64,000 nt of DNA, from contig OZ005621.1 in assembly GCA_963930655.1 (NCBI GenBank), positions 7,489,001 through 7,553,000 on the forward strand, read 5' to 3'. The translations under genes were made by a program, and so were the position numbers. Position 1 is the stretch's first letter; the number at the start of each line of letters is the position of its first letter. Shown here in pieces: positions 1-11,400 of this stretch. Under the pieces are notes generated by a model that was given only the letters and a program-made list of their open reading frames with translations, searched no databases and was not told the DNA's origin. The DNA comes from Myrica gale. Lineage: Eukaryota; Streptophyta; Magnoliopsida; Fagales; Myricaceae.

Positions 1-129
1 ATATTGTGGTTGGTTAGCTGGTTTTATCTTTACTTGTAAAAAAAAAAAGAGAACAAAGAGAGAGCACGGGATGTGGAGGCCTTGACTCTGGTTGGAAGGT
101 TGGCCTCAAGGAAGATAATGCCGAAGCCG

Positions 130-781
130 GTGATTTTTCCTCTTATCAAGGCAAGGTGGAGGTTTACTCCATGACGCAGGCCCTAATAGATTTCTTTTCT
201 CTTTTCAATCTCTCAAGGTAAAGGAGAGAGTACTTAAGCTAGGGCCATGGAATTTCAAAGGATATTTGATGCTTCTTAAGGAATGGAAACGGGGAGAAAC
301 GATTGATGAGTTGAGCTATCTCAGGCTTAATTTTGGGTGCAAATCCATGGTTTTCCTTTGGAGCGTTTGAATGAAGAAAATGCATTATTATTGGGAAGCA
401 AATTGAGATTTGTGAATAAGGTTGCACCGATTGATTTTAATAAACCTTATCTACGACTGCAAGTGCATTTCAACATTGAGGAACCTTTACACCCTGATTT
501 CTCATTGCCTAGGGAAGGATCATCGCCGGTATGGATTTCTTTCAAGTACGAGAGGCTCTCCAGTTTTTGCCTAATTTGTGGACGTATTACCCATACTATG
601 GGGACTTGTATTGATAATGAGCATCCCTACCTATATGCGTTAGAGGAGGAAATGAGGGGGATGATTCTAGTAGAGGAAATGATGGCTATTGCTACTACTT
701 GACAATGGATGGGGCAAGGAAGTTTGGGGCGAGGTCGAGGAGTCCTAGGCAGGAACGATAGCAGTTTTCATGCTAAAGGAG
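130..781 (+). mobile_element. LINE ORF1 remnant, part A (DUF4283 and zinc knuckle)
   Basis: Translated pieces read like the ORF1 of plant L1-type LINEs. A DUF4283-like stretch with the motifs GPWNF and FWVQIHGFPL lies around 240-360 and changes frame near 335. It is followed in one open frame (337-702) by a CX2CX4HX4C zinc knuckle, CLICGRITHTMGTC (Cys78, Cys81, His86, Cys91 of that frame). ORF1 proteins of this kind bind the element's RNA. The sequence breaks off at about 781 where an LTR begins, and similar sequence resumes after 3,281, so one LINE copy was split by later insertions. No 5' end, endonuclease or reverse transcriptase of this copy is seen. The family call rests on motifs only. 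Decayed and not functional. Confidence 0.6.
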
Positions 782-1041
782 GTGATGTAAGGATCGCGCA
801 ACGGAAATTCCTGGATCATTGAAATCAAGCAGCCCAAGCGTTCTGTCTCCTTCAGATCCACGCACACAGTTCTTGAGAGAGAGAGTTTCTAGAGAGAGAA
901 TGATTCTCGTGAAAATGAAATCTTTTTTTCTCAAATGAAGTTCTGAGCTATTTATAATGGCTTCCTCAGAGGGAGCTATTAGGGATCTCAAATCTCGGTT
1001 TGTAGGATATAAATGAAAAATTCTTTTTCATTTATATTCTG

Positions 1042-2311
1042 TGAAATTCTAATTAGCAACCCAAGAGAGGGTGAATTGAGTTTTAATAAAATTAAAATTT
1101 TTTCAAGATAGATTAGACAAAATGACAATAAGGCAAAAGAACGAAGAGCAAATATATAAGAAGAATGAAAGGAGATGTAGAGTTAGAGAGATGACACCGT
1201 AATTTTAGGTGGTTCAGCAAACTCTTTCCTACATCCACCCCCAAGGCTATTGACTTTCTTGGGATTCCTCCACTATCTATCAAATAGCAAGTACATCTTA
1301 GCTTCCCGGGTGCTAAGGAACCTTTACAAAGCATTTTTCGAGCTCACGCTTCAACTCTCTTCAAAAATCTCAAACCCAAGAGATTTCTTCTACCCACACG
1401 AGTAGGACCTAGTGTTTACCCAACACTCACGAGGTTTAAATTGAATGAGTACAAGGAGAAAATCAAGGAATATCTTTTAAAGCCGAATATACAAGTGTAA
1501 AGTGCAAAGGAGAGCAAGAAGACAAAAATCACAATAGAAAGCTGAAGTACGACAGGGAAATAGCAAGCTTTCATGGTAGGTGCAGTATTCTCTCTTCTTC
1601 AAACTCTTTCTCTCTCAAGAAGTTAGGTCGAAAAAATTATTGCAAGTGTTCGTGCGGGAGAGTTTCTTCTTTCTTCTTGACTCTTGTATTTAAAACATCT
1701 TGACTTCAACGGTCATCAAGGTAGGTGAGAAGGACCGTAGGAAAGGTGTCCATGATTTAAGAAGTCGATTTGAAAGTTCTGACGTCTTTTAGAAAATCTT
1801 CAAACTCGTGGCATGTGTTGACACATCAAAAATTGAATTGAAATTGGACGCTCGAGAGTCAGTGCAATGTGTCGACATCATAACGTCAATGTGTCGACAC
1901 TTGTTTTGGTCTGGAAAACGTGTCTCGGGTGTAAGTGCAATATGTCAACACTTTGTCTTCTATGTGTTGACACCATGTTTTTATCTTTCGGGAGTAAGTG
2001 CAATGTGTCGACACTTGTCATGTATGTGTCGACACCTAAGAGTGCTGGAGAGAATATTTGCAATTTTAAAGCTTCCAAACCATTCCAACATATTTAAACA
2101 CCTACAAAGGAAAAATTGATCGTATTAACTTATGTAGTGATGTTTCAAATCTACTTATACACATATATAGAGAGAAAACTTCAATCCTTTTGAAATACAA
2201 CATGATAATTATGGATTGACAAGATAAAATCTAAAATCTTCAAAATTTAAAAACTTTGTTATCATCAAAATCAAATATGATTTGTTTTACAAAAATAACC
2301 TTGGGCTAACA
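1042..2311 (-). mobile_element. solo LTR, Copia SIRE-like
   Basis: This 1,270-bp unit begins TG and ends CA on both strands and is bounded by a perfect 5-bp target duplication TTCTG (1,037-1,041 and 2,312-2,316). On the minus strand it opens TGTTAGCCCAAGG and soon reads TTTTGATGATAACAAAG, like SIRE-type Copia LTRs. The opposite end reads CCCAAGAGAGGGTGAATTG, also common in such LTRs. No internal region or second LTR is present, so it looks like a solo LTR left by recombination. It sits inside the older Tork-type LTR and is therefore the youngest insertion of this nest. The perfect duplication suggests it is not very old. Confidence 0.8.
1812..2036. repeat. TGTGTCGACAC motif array inside the solo LTR
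   Basis: The palindromic 11-mer TGTGTCGACAC, or one-base variants such as TGTGTTGACAC, occurs about seven times in 225 bp. Copies are often paired within a longer unit that also contains AAGTGCAATGTGTCGACA. The array lies in the middle of the SIRE-like solo LTR. Self-complementary motifs repeated in an LTR could be protein-binding sites for the element's promoter, but that is inference. Confidence 0.7.
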
Positions 2312-3281
2312 TTCTGTATTCCGAATTTATGGGCTTCTACAAATTATGATCATGTCCATTAATATATCATAATTGACCCCCGAGATAGTGAGACTATTTT
2401 CATGAAATCCTTTTGCTAATAATTATTTGTTCATTTATCCTTCTACCATACTATATTCTACATGAGCTAATAGAACTGAAATAATAGAACTGATTAAGTC
2501 TCTTGCTCATATAATTCTTAATTCACAATCTGTAACTGGTTGGACTCTAAAATCGTTTCTAAAATAATTTCACAATTAAATATAATAAATATATATTAAT
2601 TTCGAAACCATTTTCGTAAAAGTCCACTTGCCAGTGATTTCTTTTTTAGACCAACTCTATACAAATATATTGAATATACTATCTCGCAAAAAGACTGATG
2701 GATTCCTTGTTGAGCATTTACATAAGTTCATTTATCTTATACAAGACTCAACGTTGTCTGGAATATTTGACCTAGAAAGATTATCACCAAATGACTTGGT
2801 CAAAGTACAAATACACAACAAATAAACCTGCATAAATCTCCCAGGTCTAAGGATACAATAAACTAATTGTGCTGAATATCTTCTCTACATTAGTGATCAC
2901 TTCCAGACGGTATTCATATTTGATCTCGTTCAGTGCATGTACTCTTACAGTGCACTCACGCATCTGCTTAAGGTTACTACCTCAATGACGAAATCCATCA
3001 TCCTATTCAATAGAGGCACAACGAGTGTAGACCTATTTGTACGTAAGTATGTACCTCGGTCTAGAACAACTGTTAAGTGAACAAGGAACCGAAAATTCAT
3101 ACTCCCCGCCTTTTGATTCATTAATCATCGGCATAAATTTTATACAATTTCACTTAATAATATAACTGTGTTACATCTTATGTTACAACATTATACTCAA
3201 TACGTAATAAATACATGTGACGATAAAGAAATAATTATCTCATATTATTTAATAACTGATTTTGAAGGCATATTTCCAACA

Positions 3282-4241
3282 AATCTACGGTGGTCGGAGC
3301 GCCGTGTTCAATAGCTGACTGCAGCTAGGGGTGTTTCGGTCCCTTGGACAATACCTAGGTGATGTTCGTTTTGAGAAAAAATGTAGGATTTTGGAGAAGT
3401 TGTAAATTTTTATGTTGAATAGTGTTTTATTGGTGTTTGTGTAAAGTGGAGAGAGAAATGATTTGATGTAATTGTTTAATAAAAAAATATTGGAGTTATG
3501 TGAAAAAGTATAGAGAGAGAAAATTTATGTTGAATAAAAAATTAAAAAGTTGTTGGAGATTGTGTAAAATGTATTGATTTTTGTGTTTGAATTCTGAATA
3601 TGTTCGGTGGTAGAATTGTGAATATACTTAGAATCCTGAAAAAATGGTGAAAACGAACATGACCCTAGATTTTGGCGTGTCAATACCAAAATTTGGAAAT
3701 TTCAACTGGAGTTAAAGATTGGCTCGCCTTCGGATAGGGAAGATGGGCCTGGGTTAATGGGTCAGAGGACTGGCTCACAAATAGACAAAAATTTTACACA
3801 GGATGTTGAGAGGCTTATGGGGAATAGTCCATATGCGAAAAGACTGCACTGTTGATTATTAATGAAGCTATGCAGACCCCACGACCTATTGTGGATGCTC
3901 TGAAGGATCCATGGCCTACTGAGGAGGTTTGGAAGAACCCACAGTTCGTTGAGATTAATCAGGGTGGTTTTTCGCATTTAAAATGGGGGGATATGATTTA
4001 TCTTTTCCCGACTCTCCTGTGAAAAGTATCGTGAATTACAGTCTTCGACGGTGGAAGATACGAGGAGTATAAGGAAGAAAAAGAAATTTGGACCCAAAAA
4101 GAAGGTAGAGGTAATGGGTAAGACAGAGGAGACATCTTCGGATAGCACTGAGAATCGCATTTTTGTGGTTGTGGGGCGAGGCAAGGTGAAGAAGCTGATA
4201 GAGAGTGCTGCACGTGTGAGGCAAAGAATGAGATCACATCT
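3282..4241 (+). mobile_element. LINE ORF1 remnant, part B
   Basis: After the LTR nest the sequence again reads like the C-terminal linker of a LINE ORF1. Conceptual pieces include LRIGKMGLG, ALKDPWPTEEVWKNP and a basic stretch SIRKKKKFGPKKKVEV, and the last open frame (4,051-4,254) ends in GRGKVKKLIESAARVRQRM. Frames change repeatedly and a MITE (3,358-3,664) is inserted. The link to part A is by position and by the kind of sequence, not by a clean join. No poly(A) tail or target duplication was found. Confidence 0.4.
3358..3664. mobile_element. Tourist-like MITE (TSD CTA)
   Basis: A 307-bp AT-rich element has terminal inverted repeats GGTGATGTTCG and GGTCATGTTCG, and a perfect 3-bp duplication CTA (3,355-3,357 and 3,665-3,667). 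Three-base duplications and G-rich ends fit PIF/Harbinger (Tourist) MITEs. It is related to the copy at 48,605-48,828. It has no coding capacity. Confidence 0.65.
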
Positions 4242-5233
4242 ATATATTTTCTGACCACATTTAACAGCAGCATTAAGCAATAAAAGTTCTCCATCAAGAA
4301 ATGTTGGCAAGAAATTCCATTGACAGCCATCTTTAGCTGCAAGGAAAAGCACCAATTGCTTCAGGTTTCTTCTGGCCAACAGCAAAAGGTTGCATTAATG
4401 AAGAACTTTTGGACCCTCAATTAGTAAAGCTCCATCTCTCTCTGGCCAAAATTTTGTCTGTGGTTTTAAGTAGTCTAATTTCAAATTGGGTTATCTCAGA
4501 TGTTCTTTCTTATCTCACCACTCATTGGGGCTCTCTCTTTCTTTGCCATCCTCAGGCAGTCTCCATCTCTCTGTATGTAATCTCACCTTGTTCTTCCTTT
4601 TTTTTTTGTCAAGTTTGTTCTGAATTCCAGTTTGTTAATTGGTGTTTTTTTATTGTATTCTGCTCTCTTTTTTCAGCTTAATGGGGAATTAGGTGCTCTC
4701 TCTCCTCAACTATCAGCTCTGTTGCTGCCCAGTTTTCATATACTATGTTCTTTGAGCTGTTTTCCATTCTTTAGTTTTGGGTAATTTGTTGATTAATTGA
4801 TGCAAAAACAAATATCGGAATTGGTTGGATTTTCTTTTATATTTCATTGAACTTTTGCAGAAATAATTTGGGAATATGAGAATAGAATGCCTGGTTTCAT
4901 AGTTTGGGGAGTTCATATGAATGCTGGCATCAAGCCACTGCTGTGGAAAGTAGAAGTATTGAACATTCGCAGTTGAATTTCTATTGATTGGTTGCTGATT
5001 TGAACTTGAGCTTGAGAGTAACATTCCTTCTTGTTTTTGGATAAAAAAAAAAAGAAGGGTGGAGTAAAAAATAATGTGGCGACATGAGATTCGTTTCGTG
5101 CTAGCCAACTCCACTTGCCACGTGATGCGTCTGTGAATCGATTGACAATCAAGCTGTATCAAGCTGGCCTTCTGAGTGAACACGTTAGAGTAAATGTTAC
5201 CGTATTTTTGCTTTTCTTATGTAGGTATGTATG
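4242..5233. other. intergenic, nothing firm
   Basis: No gene can be supported. A minus-strand frame at about 4,385-4,250 reads QWNFLPTFLDGELLLLNAA, protein-like and with a possible splice acceptor before it. It may be an exon scrap of an unknown gene, but I do not recognise it. The rest is AT-rich DNA with pyrimidine runs. Confidence 0.3.
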
Positions 5234-6836
5234 CAGTGGCTGGCTGAACCAGCATTCAAGTCGAAGGGGGACAAATTTTTAAGGGAAAATGACATCTAAA
5301 TTTTTTTTTCTACGTAATACAAAAAGTGTCTTAAAGTTAAAATATCGAAAATTAAGTTCTAAAAGTATTAAAAATATTGAAATACACATATCATACTATT
5401 TGCTGATATGTATTTACGAAGAGAGAGACAAAACCTTAATCAACTTTCTATTTGTTTCGGAGCTTTTTTTCAGTTCCAGTCAATCTTTCTTTTTGTTTTT
5501 CAACAGTTTTTTTTCTATTGCTATATAACATAGAAGAGCTTCTATCCTATACTATGCATAGGGGGATAGTTTTGCTCTTTGAGAGCCAATTGTAGCTTTT
5601 CTCTAATGTATTTTCCTCTTATTATTGATTTACTTTTTGGTGGATGTAGCTTACATTTTCAATTCATGCTGGTTGCGAGACATTGTACTTACGGATTTGA
5701 TGTTGTTTAGATAATGCTAGAAAATTTAACTCTGAAGAAAATATGTTAGTACAAAGAATATATGCATGTCTGCCTGCCTCTATCGTCGCAAAATGGAGAC
5801 CTGAAAAAAAGGGCTGGGTTTAAGAAATTAGTTAGGCCTAGGGGGTGGGCCGGGCCCTCCTAGGGCAAATACACGTGGAAAAAAAAATCAATGTTACACT
5901 AGATAACTTTAATTTGGTAGAAAAAAGGGGCAGCCGCCAAGACCCCATTGTATCCGCCACTTGTACAAAAGAAGGAAAAGAGAATCCATTTTGAGAGTCC
6001 CAGCACCAGCATGCAAGCTGCTCTACCAATTATGAAATTCCAACTCCCCAAATAGCGCCCTTTAAAGAAGCAGAAAATGTGGTTAATGTCACCACCTTGA
6101 AAGATATATGAACAAAAGAGTTTAGCATCGAGATGTCTGCCCCATTATTTCGAGTAGACCCCATCGAACGAACTCAATGTGTGTGGGGCATTGAAGTAAC
6201 GGAGAAAAGGAAAATGTCAGAAGTGGGAACTGTCAAAAGAAAAAGGGTCAAAAGGGTGTATGCCTCCTCCCTGCCTTTCCTTTCGAGTTTTCTTTTCCTT
6301 TCATTTTTTTTGGTAGGATTTTTCTTTCGCGCCATGCGCAGCATCCCCATTGGCCATTGGCCCCCTCCGTCAAATGGACCCCATTTCCCAACTCATTTTC
6401 CCTCCCGTCTCGTGCACTTCTCCTACAGAAGTTCATCCCATTTGAAGGTTCGACCAGTTAGTTTGCCGATTTTGAGTGCTATGCTCTCGGGGTAGTGGTG
6501 TTTGTAACGGGGTGTGATGGGTTGCGTGAGCTCGAAGCAGGCGGTGTCCGTGACGCCTGCTTTGGACTCTGGTGTTCATATACAGCCGGCGCAAGTTAGA
6601 AAGAAAACCTCCCTATCTCTTCCAGGTACCTCTCTCTCTTTCTCTCCCCAAAAAAACGCAGACACTCATTGCCTTGGTAATGTGAGGAGGAGGAGAGGGA
6701 CGGAACACAGGCTGGGTCAGCAAAGGGTGAACCTAAATTATAAAGGGGGTGGCACATATAAAAATAAATAAATAAAATTCTTTACAGGTTTTTCGGCGAT
6801 GGGGGCGGCCGCCCCAGGTTGGTTACGCCTATGTAT
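5234..6836. mobile_element. composite Tip100-like hAT element with captured DNA
   Basis: The left end CAGTGGCTGGCTGAACC and the next 150 bp match the end of the hAT element at 38,692-39,840 (shared TGTCTTAAA...AAAATATCG and ATTGAAATACAC). The right end, read inward, is CATAGGCGTAACC followed by GGGGCGGCCGCCCC, matching the other end of the same family (GAGCGGCCACCCC at 38,720). The 8 bp before the left end are TATGTATG and the same 8 bp follow the right end, although the right copy lies in a TATG microsatellite. A further internal end of the family (reading inward CAAGTGGCGGATACA from 5,963) suggests two element copies flanking a captured block, 5,964-6,740. Tip100-group hAT elements have CAGGGGCGGAG-type ends and 8-bp duplications. 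No transposase is seen. Confidence 0.5.
6517..6625 (+). pseudogene. first exon of an MGC-type protein kinase gene (fragment)
   Basis: The ATG at 6,517 opens MGCVSSKQAVSVTPALDSG and continues for 36 codons to a consensus donor, CCAG|GTACCT, at 6,625. Plant CDK-like kinases of the At1g54610/IBS1 group begin with MGCxxSK, an N-myristoylation and palmitoylation signal that tethers the kinase to membranes. Upstream (about 6,040-6,516) is GC-richer, CT-rich sequence that looks like a promoter and 5' leader. No kinase domain follows: within about 120 bp the sequence becomes the right end of the hAT element. This is therefore a promoter-plus-exon-1 fragment, probably carried by the surrounding element. 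The family call rests on the N-terminal motif only. Confidence 0.5.
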
Positions 6837-7593
6837 GTATGTATGTATGTATGACTCTGGTACCAATTAGGCCATTACTGTTTAAAAATATCAGAGAATA
6901 CAATCCGACCTTTTTCAACTCTCTTTTCTATATAAACGGCCTTCGTTTCTCATTCTCCGCAGATTACATTCAAGAGCGAAATATCTGCCTTCAAAATTTT
7001 CCCAATTCTCAGCCTCAAATTCTCTCAATTCTCAGCCTCCTCTCTCTCAACTTCTACACCTTCAATCTTCTAAAATATCTTACACCTCTCTTAATTTCCG
7101 AATATTAATCAATCTTCTCTCCTCTGTTCTTCAAATATCAACTTCTCTTTAGTCCAAGTTTGTTTTCAAGTCTTCAGTTTCAAGTTTCAAGTTCTTCAAA
7201 TCTTGTTAGTTTACTTTCAGTTTGTAATCCTTTTCAAATATTGTATTGTGTAAACATTTGAAATTTTAATATGAGTCAAGATCTTTCTGTTTTAATTGTC
7301 ATTGTCTTATTGCTTAACGGAATTATGAATACTTTGCTTGTATTTTTTTATTTTTAAATATTATTTACAATGCATATTTATTTCAACAATACACTATCGA
7401 GAATATCAATCATATCATTAATAAATCCTTGTATGAAGAATACGATTTTGATGTTACATACAAATCTGACGATAACACCTAGGCGTAATTTTTTATATAT
7501 ATAATAATGTTGTAAAAACAAAGCGAATTTTTACAAATAGGGAAGAAAAAGATAACAAAAGAAAAGGAAAGAACAAATGAAGATTATGATGTA
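6837..7593. other. AT-rich intergenic DNA
   Basis: The TATG microsatellite tail and then pyrimidine-rich DNA rich in CTCTC and TTCAAGTTTCAAG. Around 7,020-7,230 it resembles a transcribed leader, but no reading frame follows. No gene supported. Confidence 0.4.
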
Positions 7594-7985
7594 CAAAATT
7601 TTATATTCACATATATGAATAATATTAAATTGTGTAAAATTTATTTATTCTTTATAATTCTTTACTTTCATGTAATTTAAAAAGAGATAACATAAATATC
7701 AATTTTATATTATTTAATATTATTTATATATACCTATAAAAAAATTCGATCAAGTATAGACCTTGTAACAAAGGCAGTGTATTATATTTTTTTTCAAAAT
7801 TTTATATTCACATATATGAATAATATTAAATTGTGTAAAATTTATTTATTCTTTATAATTCTTTACTTTCATGTAATTTAAAAAGAGATGACATAAGTAT
7901 CAATTTTATATTATTTATATATACCTATAAAAAAGTTCGATCAAGTATAGACCTTGTAACAAAGGCAGTGTATTATATTTTTTTT
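7594..7985 (+). repeat. tandem duplication, period 201 bp
   Basis: The stretch from CAAAATTTTATATTCACAT at 7,594 to the ATTATATTTTTTTT run is repeated immediately from 7,795. The second unit lacks about 11 bp around the TTAATATTA stretch and carries few other changes (AACATAAAT to GACATAAGT). High similarity implies a recent local duplication, about 500 bp upstream of the KAB1 start. Confidence 0.85.
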
Positions 7986-8306
7986 TCTTTTTTAATTAAA
8001 CGATATATACCACAGAAAACTAGATAGAATCTCAAATTAAATAAAATACGGATCAGGACCAATATCTCAATCCGTTGAATCCTGATACAACAAATCACGA
8101 CGAATCTACTTTCCTGTCTGAATTGACCTGTCTATTTCTTTCTTAAAATACACTCTATCTATGTCCGAATTGCATGGATCATCCGGACGGTTTCTCCCAA
8201 CTGTCACCTGTCAGTCTTGACACCAGCGCTGACGCACTAGGATTTGTCCTGAACGGAACCATCACGCTTCGCAAAGTGAAAACAGTCATTTCAAGATTCT
8301 CTTGGC

Positions 8307-8312
8307 CACGTG
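8307..8312 (+). promoter_or_regulatory. G-box / ABRE-like CACGTG upstream of KAB1
   Basis: The context is GGCCACGTGTCTC, which fits the ACGTGKC core of ABA-response elements bound by bZIP factors. It lies 188 bp upstream of the KAB1 start codon, near the probable transcription start and ahead of a CT-rich leader (8,449-8,467). No TATA box is obvious. Function is inferred from the motif only. Confidence 0.4.
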
Positions 8313-8499
8313 TCTCGCTCTCGTCTGACCTTTACACACTTTCCAGTTCACATGACTCGGCACCCAATTTGACCTCCCAGCTTTACTTCGGCTTCTCCAT
8401 AAGAAACGCACGCTTGCTACGGCACCCTCAGACACACTTCTCAGTTCCCTCTCTCTCTCTCTCCTCTGTGAGTAAGAAAAGGTTAGGAGAGAGATCGAA

Positions 8500-11400
8500 A
8501 TGGAGTACAATAACTTGGGGCGGTCGGGGCTTAAGGTGAGCCAGCTGTCTTACGGCGCGTGGGTGAGCTTCGGGAACCAGCTGGATGTGAAGGAAGCCAA
8601 GTCCCTGCTCCAGTGCTGCCGGGACAATGGGGTCAACTTCTTCGACAACGCCGAGGTCTACGCCAATGGCCGTGCCGAGGAGATCATGGGCCAGGCCATC
8701 CGGGAGCTCGGCTGGAAGCGCTCCGACATCGTCGTCTCCACCAAGATCTTCTGGGGCGGGTCGGGGCCCAACGACAAGGGCCTCTCCAGGAAGCACGTCG
8801 TGGAGGGGACCAAGGCCTCCCTCAAGCGCCTCGACATGGAATACGTGGATGTCCTCTACTGTCACAGGCCGGACACCTCCACCCCGATCGAGGAGACGGT
8901 GAGGGCAATGAACTACGTCATCGATAAGGGCTGGGCCTTCTACTGGGGTACCAGCGAGTGGTCCGCCCAGCAGATCACCGAGGCTTGGGGAGTAGCCCAG
9001 AGGTTGGACATGGTGGGGCCCATCGTCGAGCAGCCCGAGTATAATCTGTTGTCGCGCCACAAGGTCTGAGTTTTTCCTTTTGCTTCTTTTTGGGTTTTTA
9101 TGGTATTATTGGGGAATTGTTTCTTTTGGGTGTTTGATGATAAATCTACTGATAAGTTTATGGCAAGAAATGTGCCTTTTTGTGCGGACGGAATCCTGAT
9201 GGAATATTTTTGTTTGGTCCAGTTCTGGGTGTTCTTGGATTTTTTGGAGTCCATTTAAATTAACTTGTAGGTGCTCTAGAGGCACAATTACTAGCAGGAG
9301 ATGAGAATCACGTACTATTGGAGTTGCGTTAGAAATCATTTAGTGGTTTCTGACGCACCCAAATCTGGTTAGGAGTTGAGAACTAGAAGTCCTACTGCAT
9401 CGAATCAAAGCATCATATGCATGCCCTCGAGCTGAAAAACGACTTCAATTGCAACCCTTCATCTCGATGTGTATATTAACGCCATAGTGATTCAGGCAGC
9501 TCTCTGTCGACTTTAGTTTCAACAAGCAAGGAAGCTACCTAACATAGGTCTCTACTGTCACTTTAACACAATTTTTGTCCGCTAAAGTGGAACGCAGCAA
9601 TGATATCATTGATATGTGACTCAAACCCATAATGCTCCAACCAGTTTGTTTGTTGCAATTACGCACCTGACCCAGAACCATGTTTATTTCCTGTTTTGCT
9701 AATCCAATACCAAAAAAAAACCTTCTCTCGAGTAACTATTGCTCCCCTCCTCATCATGTGGAGGGATTCTTATACCTACCTGGCCCTCAATTATAGGTGG
9801 AGAATTTCAGCACATGCCTCATAGACATTGAGTTTCAAGGTGTATCTCCTTTGCGTTGAGAGTTACCTTATGTGACCTTGTTAATCCCGTTAGCACATAA
9901 TAGGCCACGCTCATTGGTTTCTACATTCACCACAATATCGTTGTTAGACAGATAGGCATGCTATTTTGTTTACATTTGTTGTGGTATCCCTAGGCATTTC
10001 TTCAAAATTTTCCTCTATTTGCTCCAGTTGCATCTGATGTTCCCTTGCTGAAAGTATGGATCTACAAGGCAAAGAAATAAATAGAAGGTTGGAGCATATT
10101 ATGTTTTCTATGGTTTTTATATCCCCATTTTGTCGTACCAGACAAGGATGTTTGGAGTTAAGATCTAAGATCTTACCCCCTTATTCCTTTGAGGTTGTTC
10201 ATACTGGCCGTCAATTACTCCAAATCTCCCATCCATCTCTCTCAATTCTTTGGATCCTTTGTCAACCCAATCAATGAGTCATTGGCTGATTACATCTTTG
10301 CTTTTGGTTTGAACATGTACAATTTTCTGACTTGGTACCTGGAATGCTAACTTTGCAACCTGTATGCTTCTAGTCCTCCCAGTATTTTACCCTGTCAGTA
10401 GACTCTGATTTCTATTCATGTGTGGAGGGAAAACAAATGGAGCAACCCAATTGACCTGATTAAAATCCATTTTGCTCATTGATCTCCTGAGCACTTAATA
10501 CATAATGCACTTTCTGCCATTCATTGTCTTGATGATAGGTTCACTTACTTATCAGTTTTGCAACGTGGTGCAGTGATCTCTGTGGAATGGAATTTTTTGC
10601 AATTCCGAACCATTGACTACTCAATATGTTTACTTATTTCATGCAAGTGTTGAAATTTAGGTTTTACTATTCTATTGGATAATCGAATTCAGAGTTACTG
10701 TCTGAATTGGATGATCGAATTCAGAGAGTTACTGTCAGAATTGAATGGTCGAATTCAAAGTTACTGTCTAAATTAGATGGTCGAATTCAGAGAGAGAAAA
10801 TGATTTTTTTTCTAGACCGAGAGAGAAAGTAATTACTTAATGACAGTAAGTCTAAAATAAGTTATTAAATGATAACTTTAGAGCGGAACTTCTGTTATGT
10901 TCAGAAGAGCCGTTTGCATGTATTGGTTCTCAGCTGCAGAACAGTTTCCACTATAGGTCATGAGTTATGGAAGACTGAAATGCATCCATATCTGAACTTC
11001 TGGGTGGTGAATGGTTAAATACTGAATGGATGCAGGTTGAGTCTGAGTACCTTCCTCTGTACAGCAACTACAGCCTAGGTCTTACCACATGGAGCCCACT
11101 TGCATCTGGAGTGCTTACTGGAAAATACAACAAGAAAGTTGTACCACCTGATAGCCGGTTTGCTTTGGATAATTACAAAGTGAGTCTTTGCTGGATTACA
11201 TTGTTCTGATCTCTTTAAGGCCTCAGTATTCCATATGCTCTTCAGTATCTAATCTGGACTTGTATAAACAGTTTATAATTTGCTTCAGTACTTTCATATT
11301 GGGTTTAAGTCTCATTATTGACTTTCGACTTCACTTGCTGAATTGGCTGGACTTCCGAAAATTGTATGCAGACAACTTTGAATAGAAGGCTAATTTTGAG

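Larger units (their letters stand above)
782..3281 (-). mobile_element. Copia (Tork/Angela-type) LTR fossil, split by a younger LTR
   Basis: Read on the minus strand from 3,281 the sequence begins TGTTGGAAATATGCC, the usual start of Tork/Angela-type Copia LTRs. It runs to about 2,317, is interrupted by the solo LTR at 1,042-2,311, and resumes from 1,036 down to about 783, where a TATA-like TATAAATAG and a TC-rich start region lie. Long stretches match the LTR at 18,870-21,530 (for example GGGTCAATTA and GAGATCCCTAA shared in order), so both belong to one family. No internal coding region is attached and I see no matching target duplication at its ends (GGTGA or GGAGG on the left, AATCT on the right). 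It may be an old solo or truncated LTR. Fossil. Confidence 0.65.

Noticed and set aside
4036-4385. Minus-strand frames with QWNFLPTFLDGELLLLNAA as a gene
   Set aside because: Protein-like but short, with no recognised family and no consistent exon chain around it.
5964-6516. Active promoter of a complete kinase gene
   Set aside because: Only one exon follows before hAT sequence; no kinase-domain exons exist downstream in the window.
8428-9060. 210-codon minus-strand frame opposite KAB1 exon 1
   Set aside because: Shadow of the GC-rich exon on the other strand; no protein family match, and the plus strand is a clear aldo-keto reductase.
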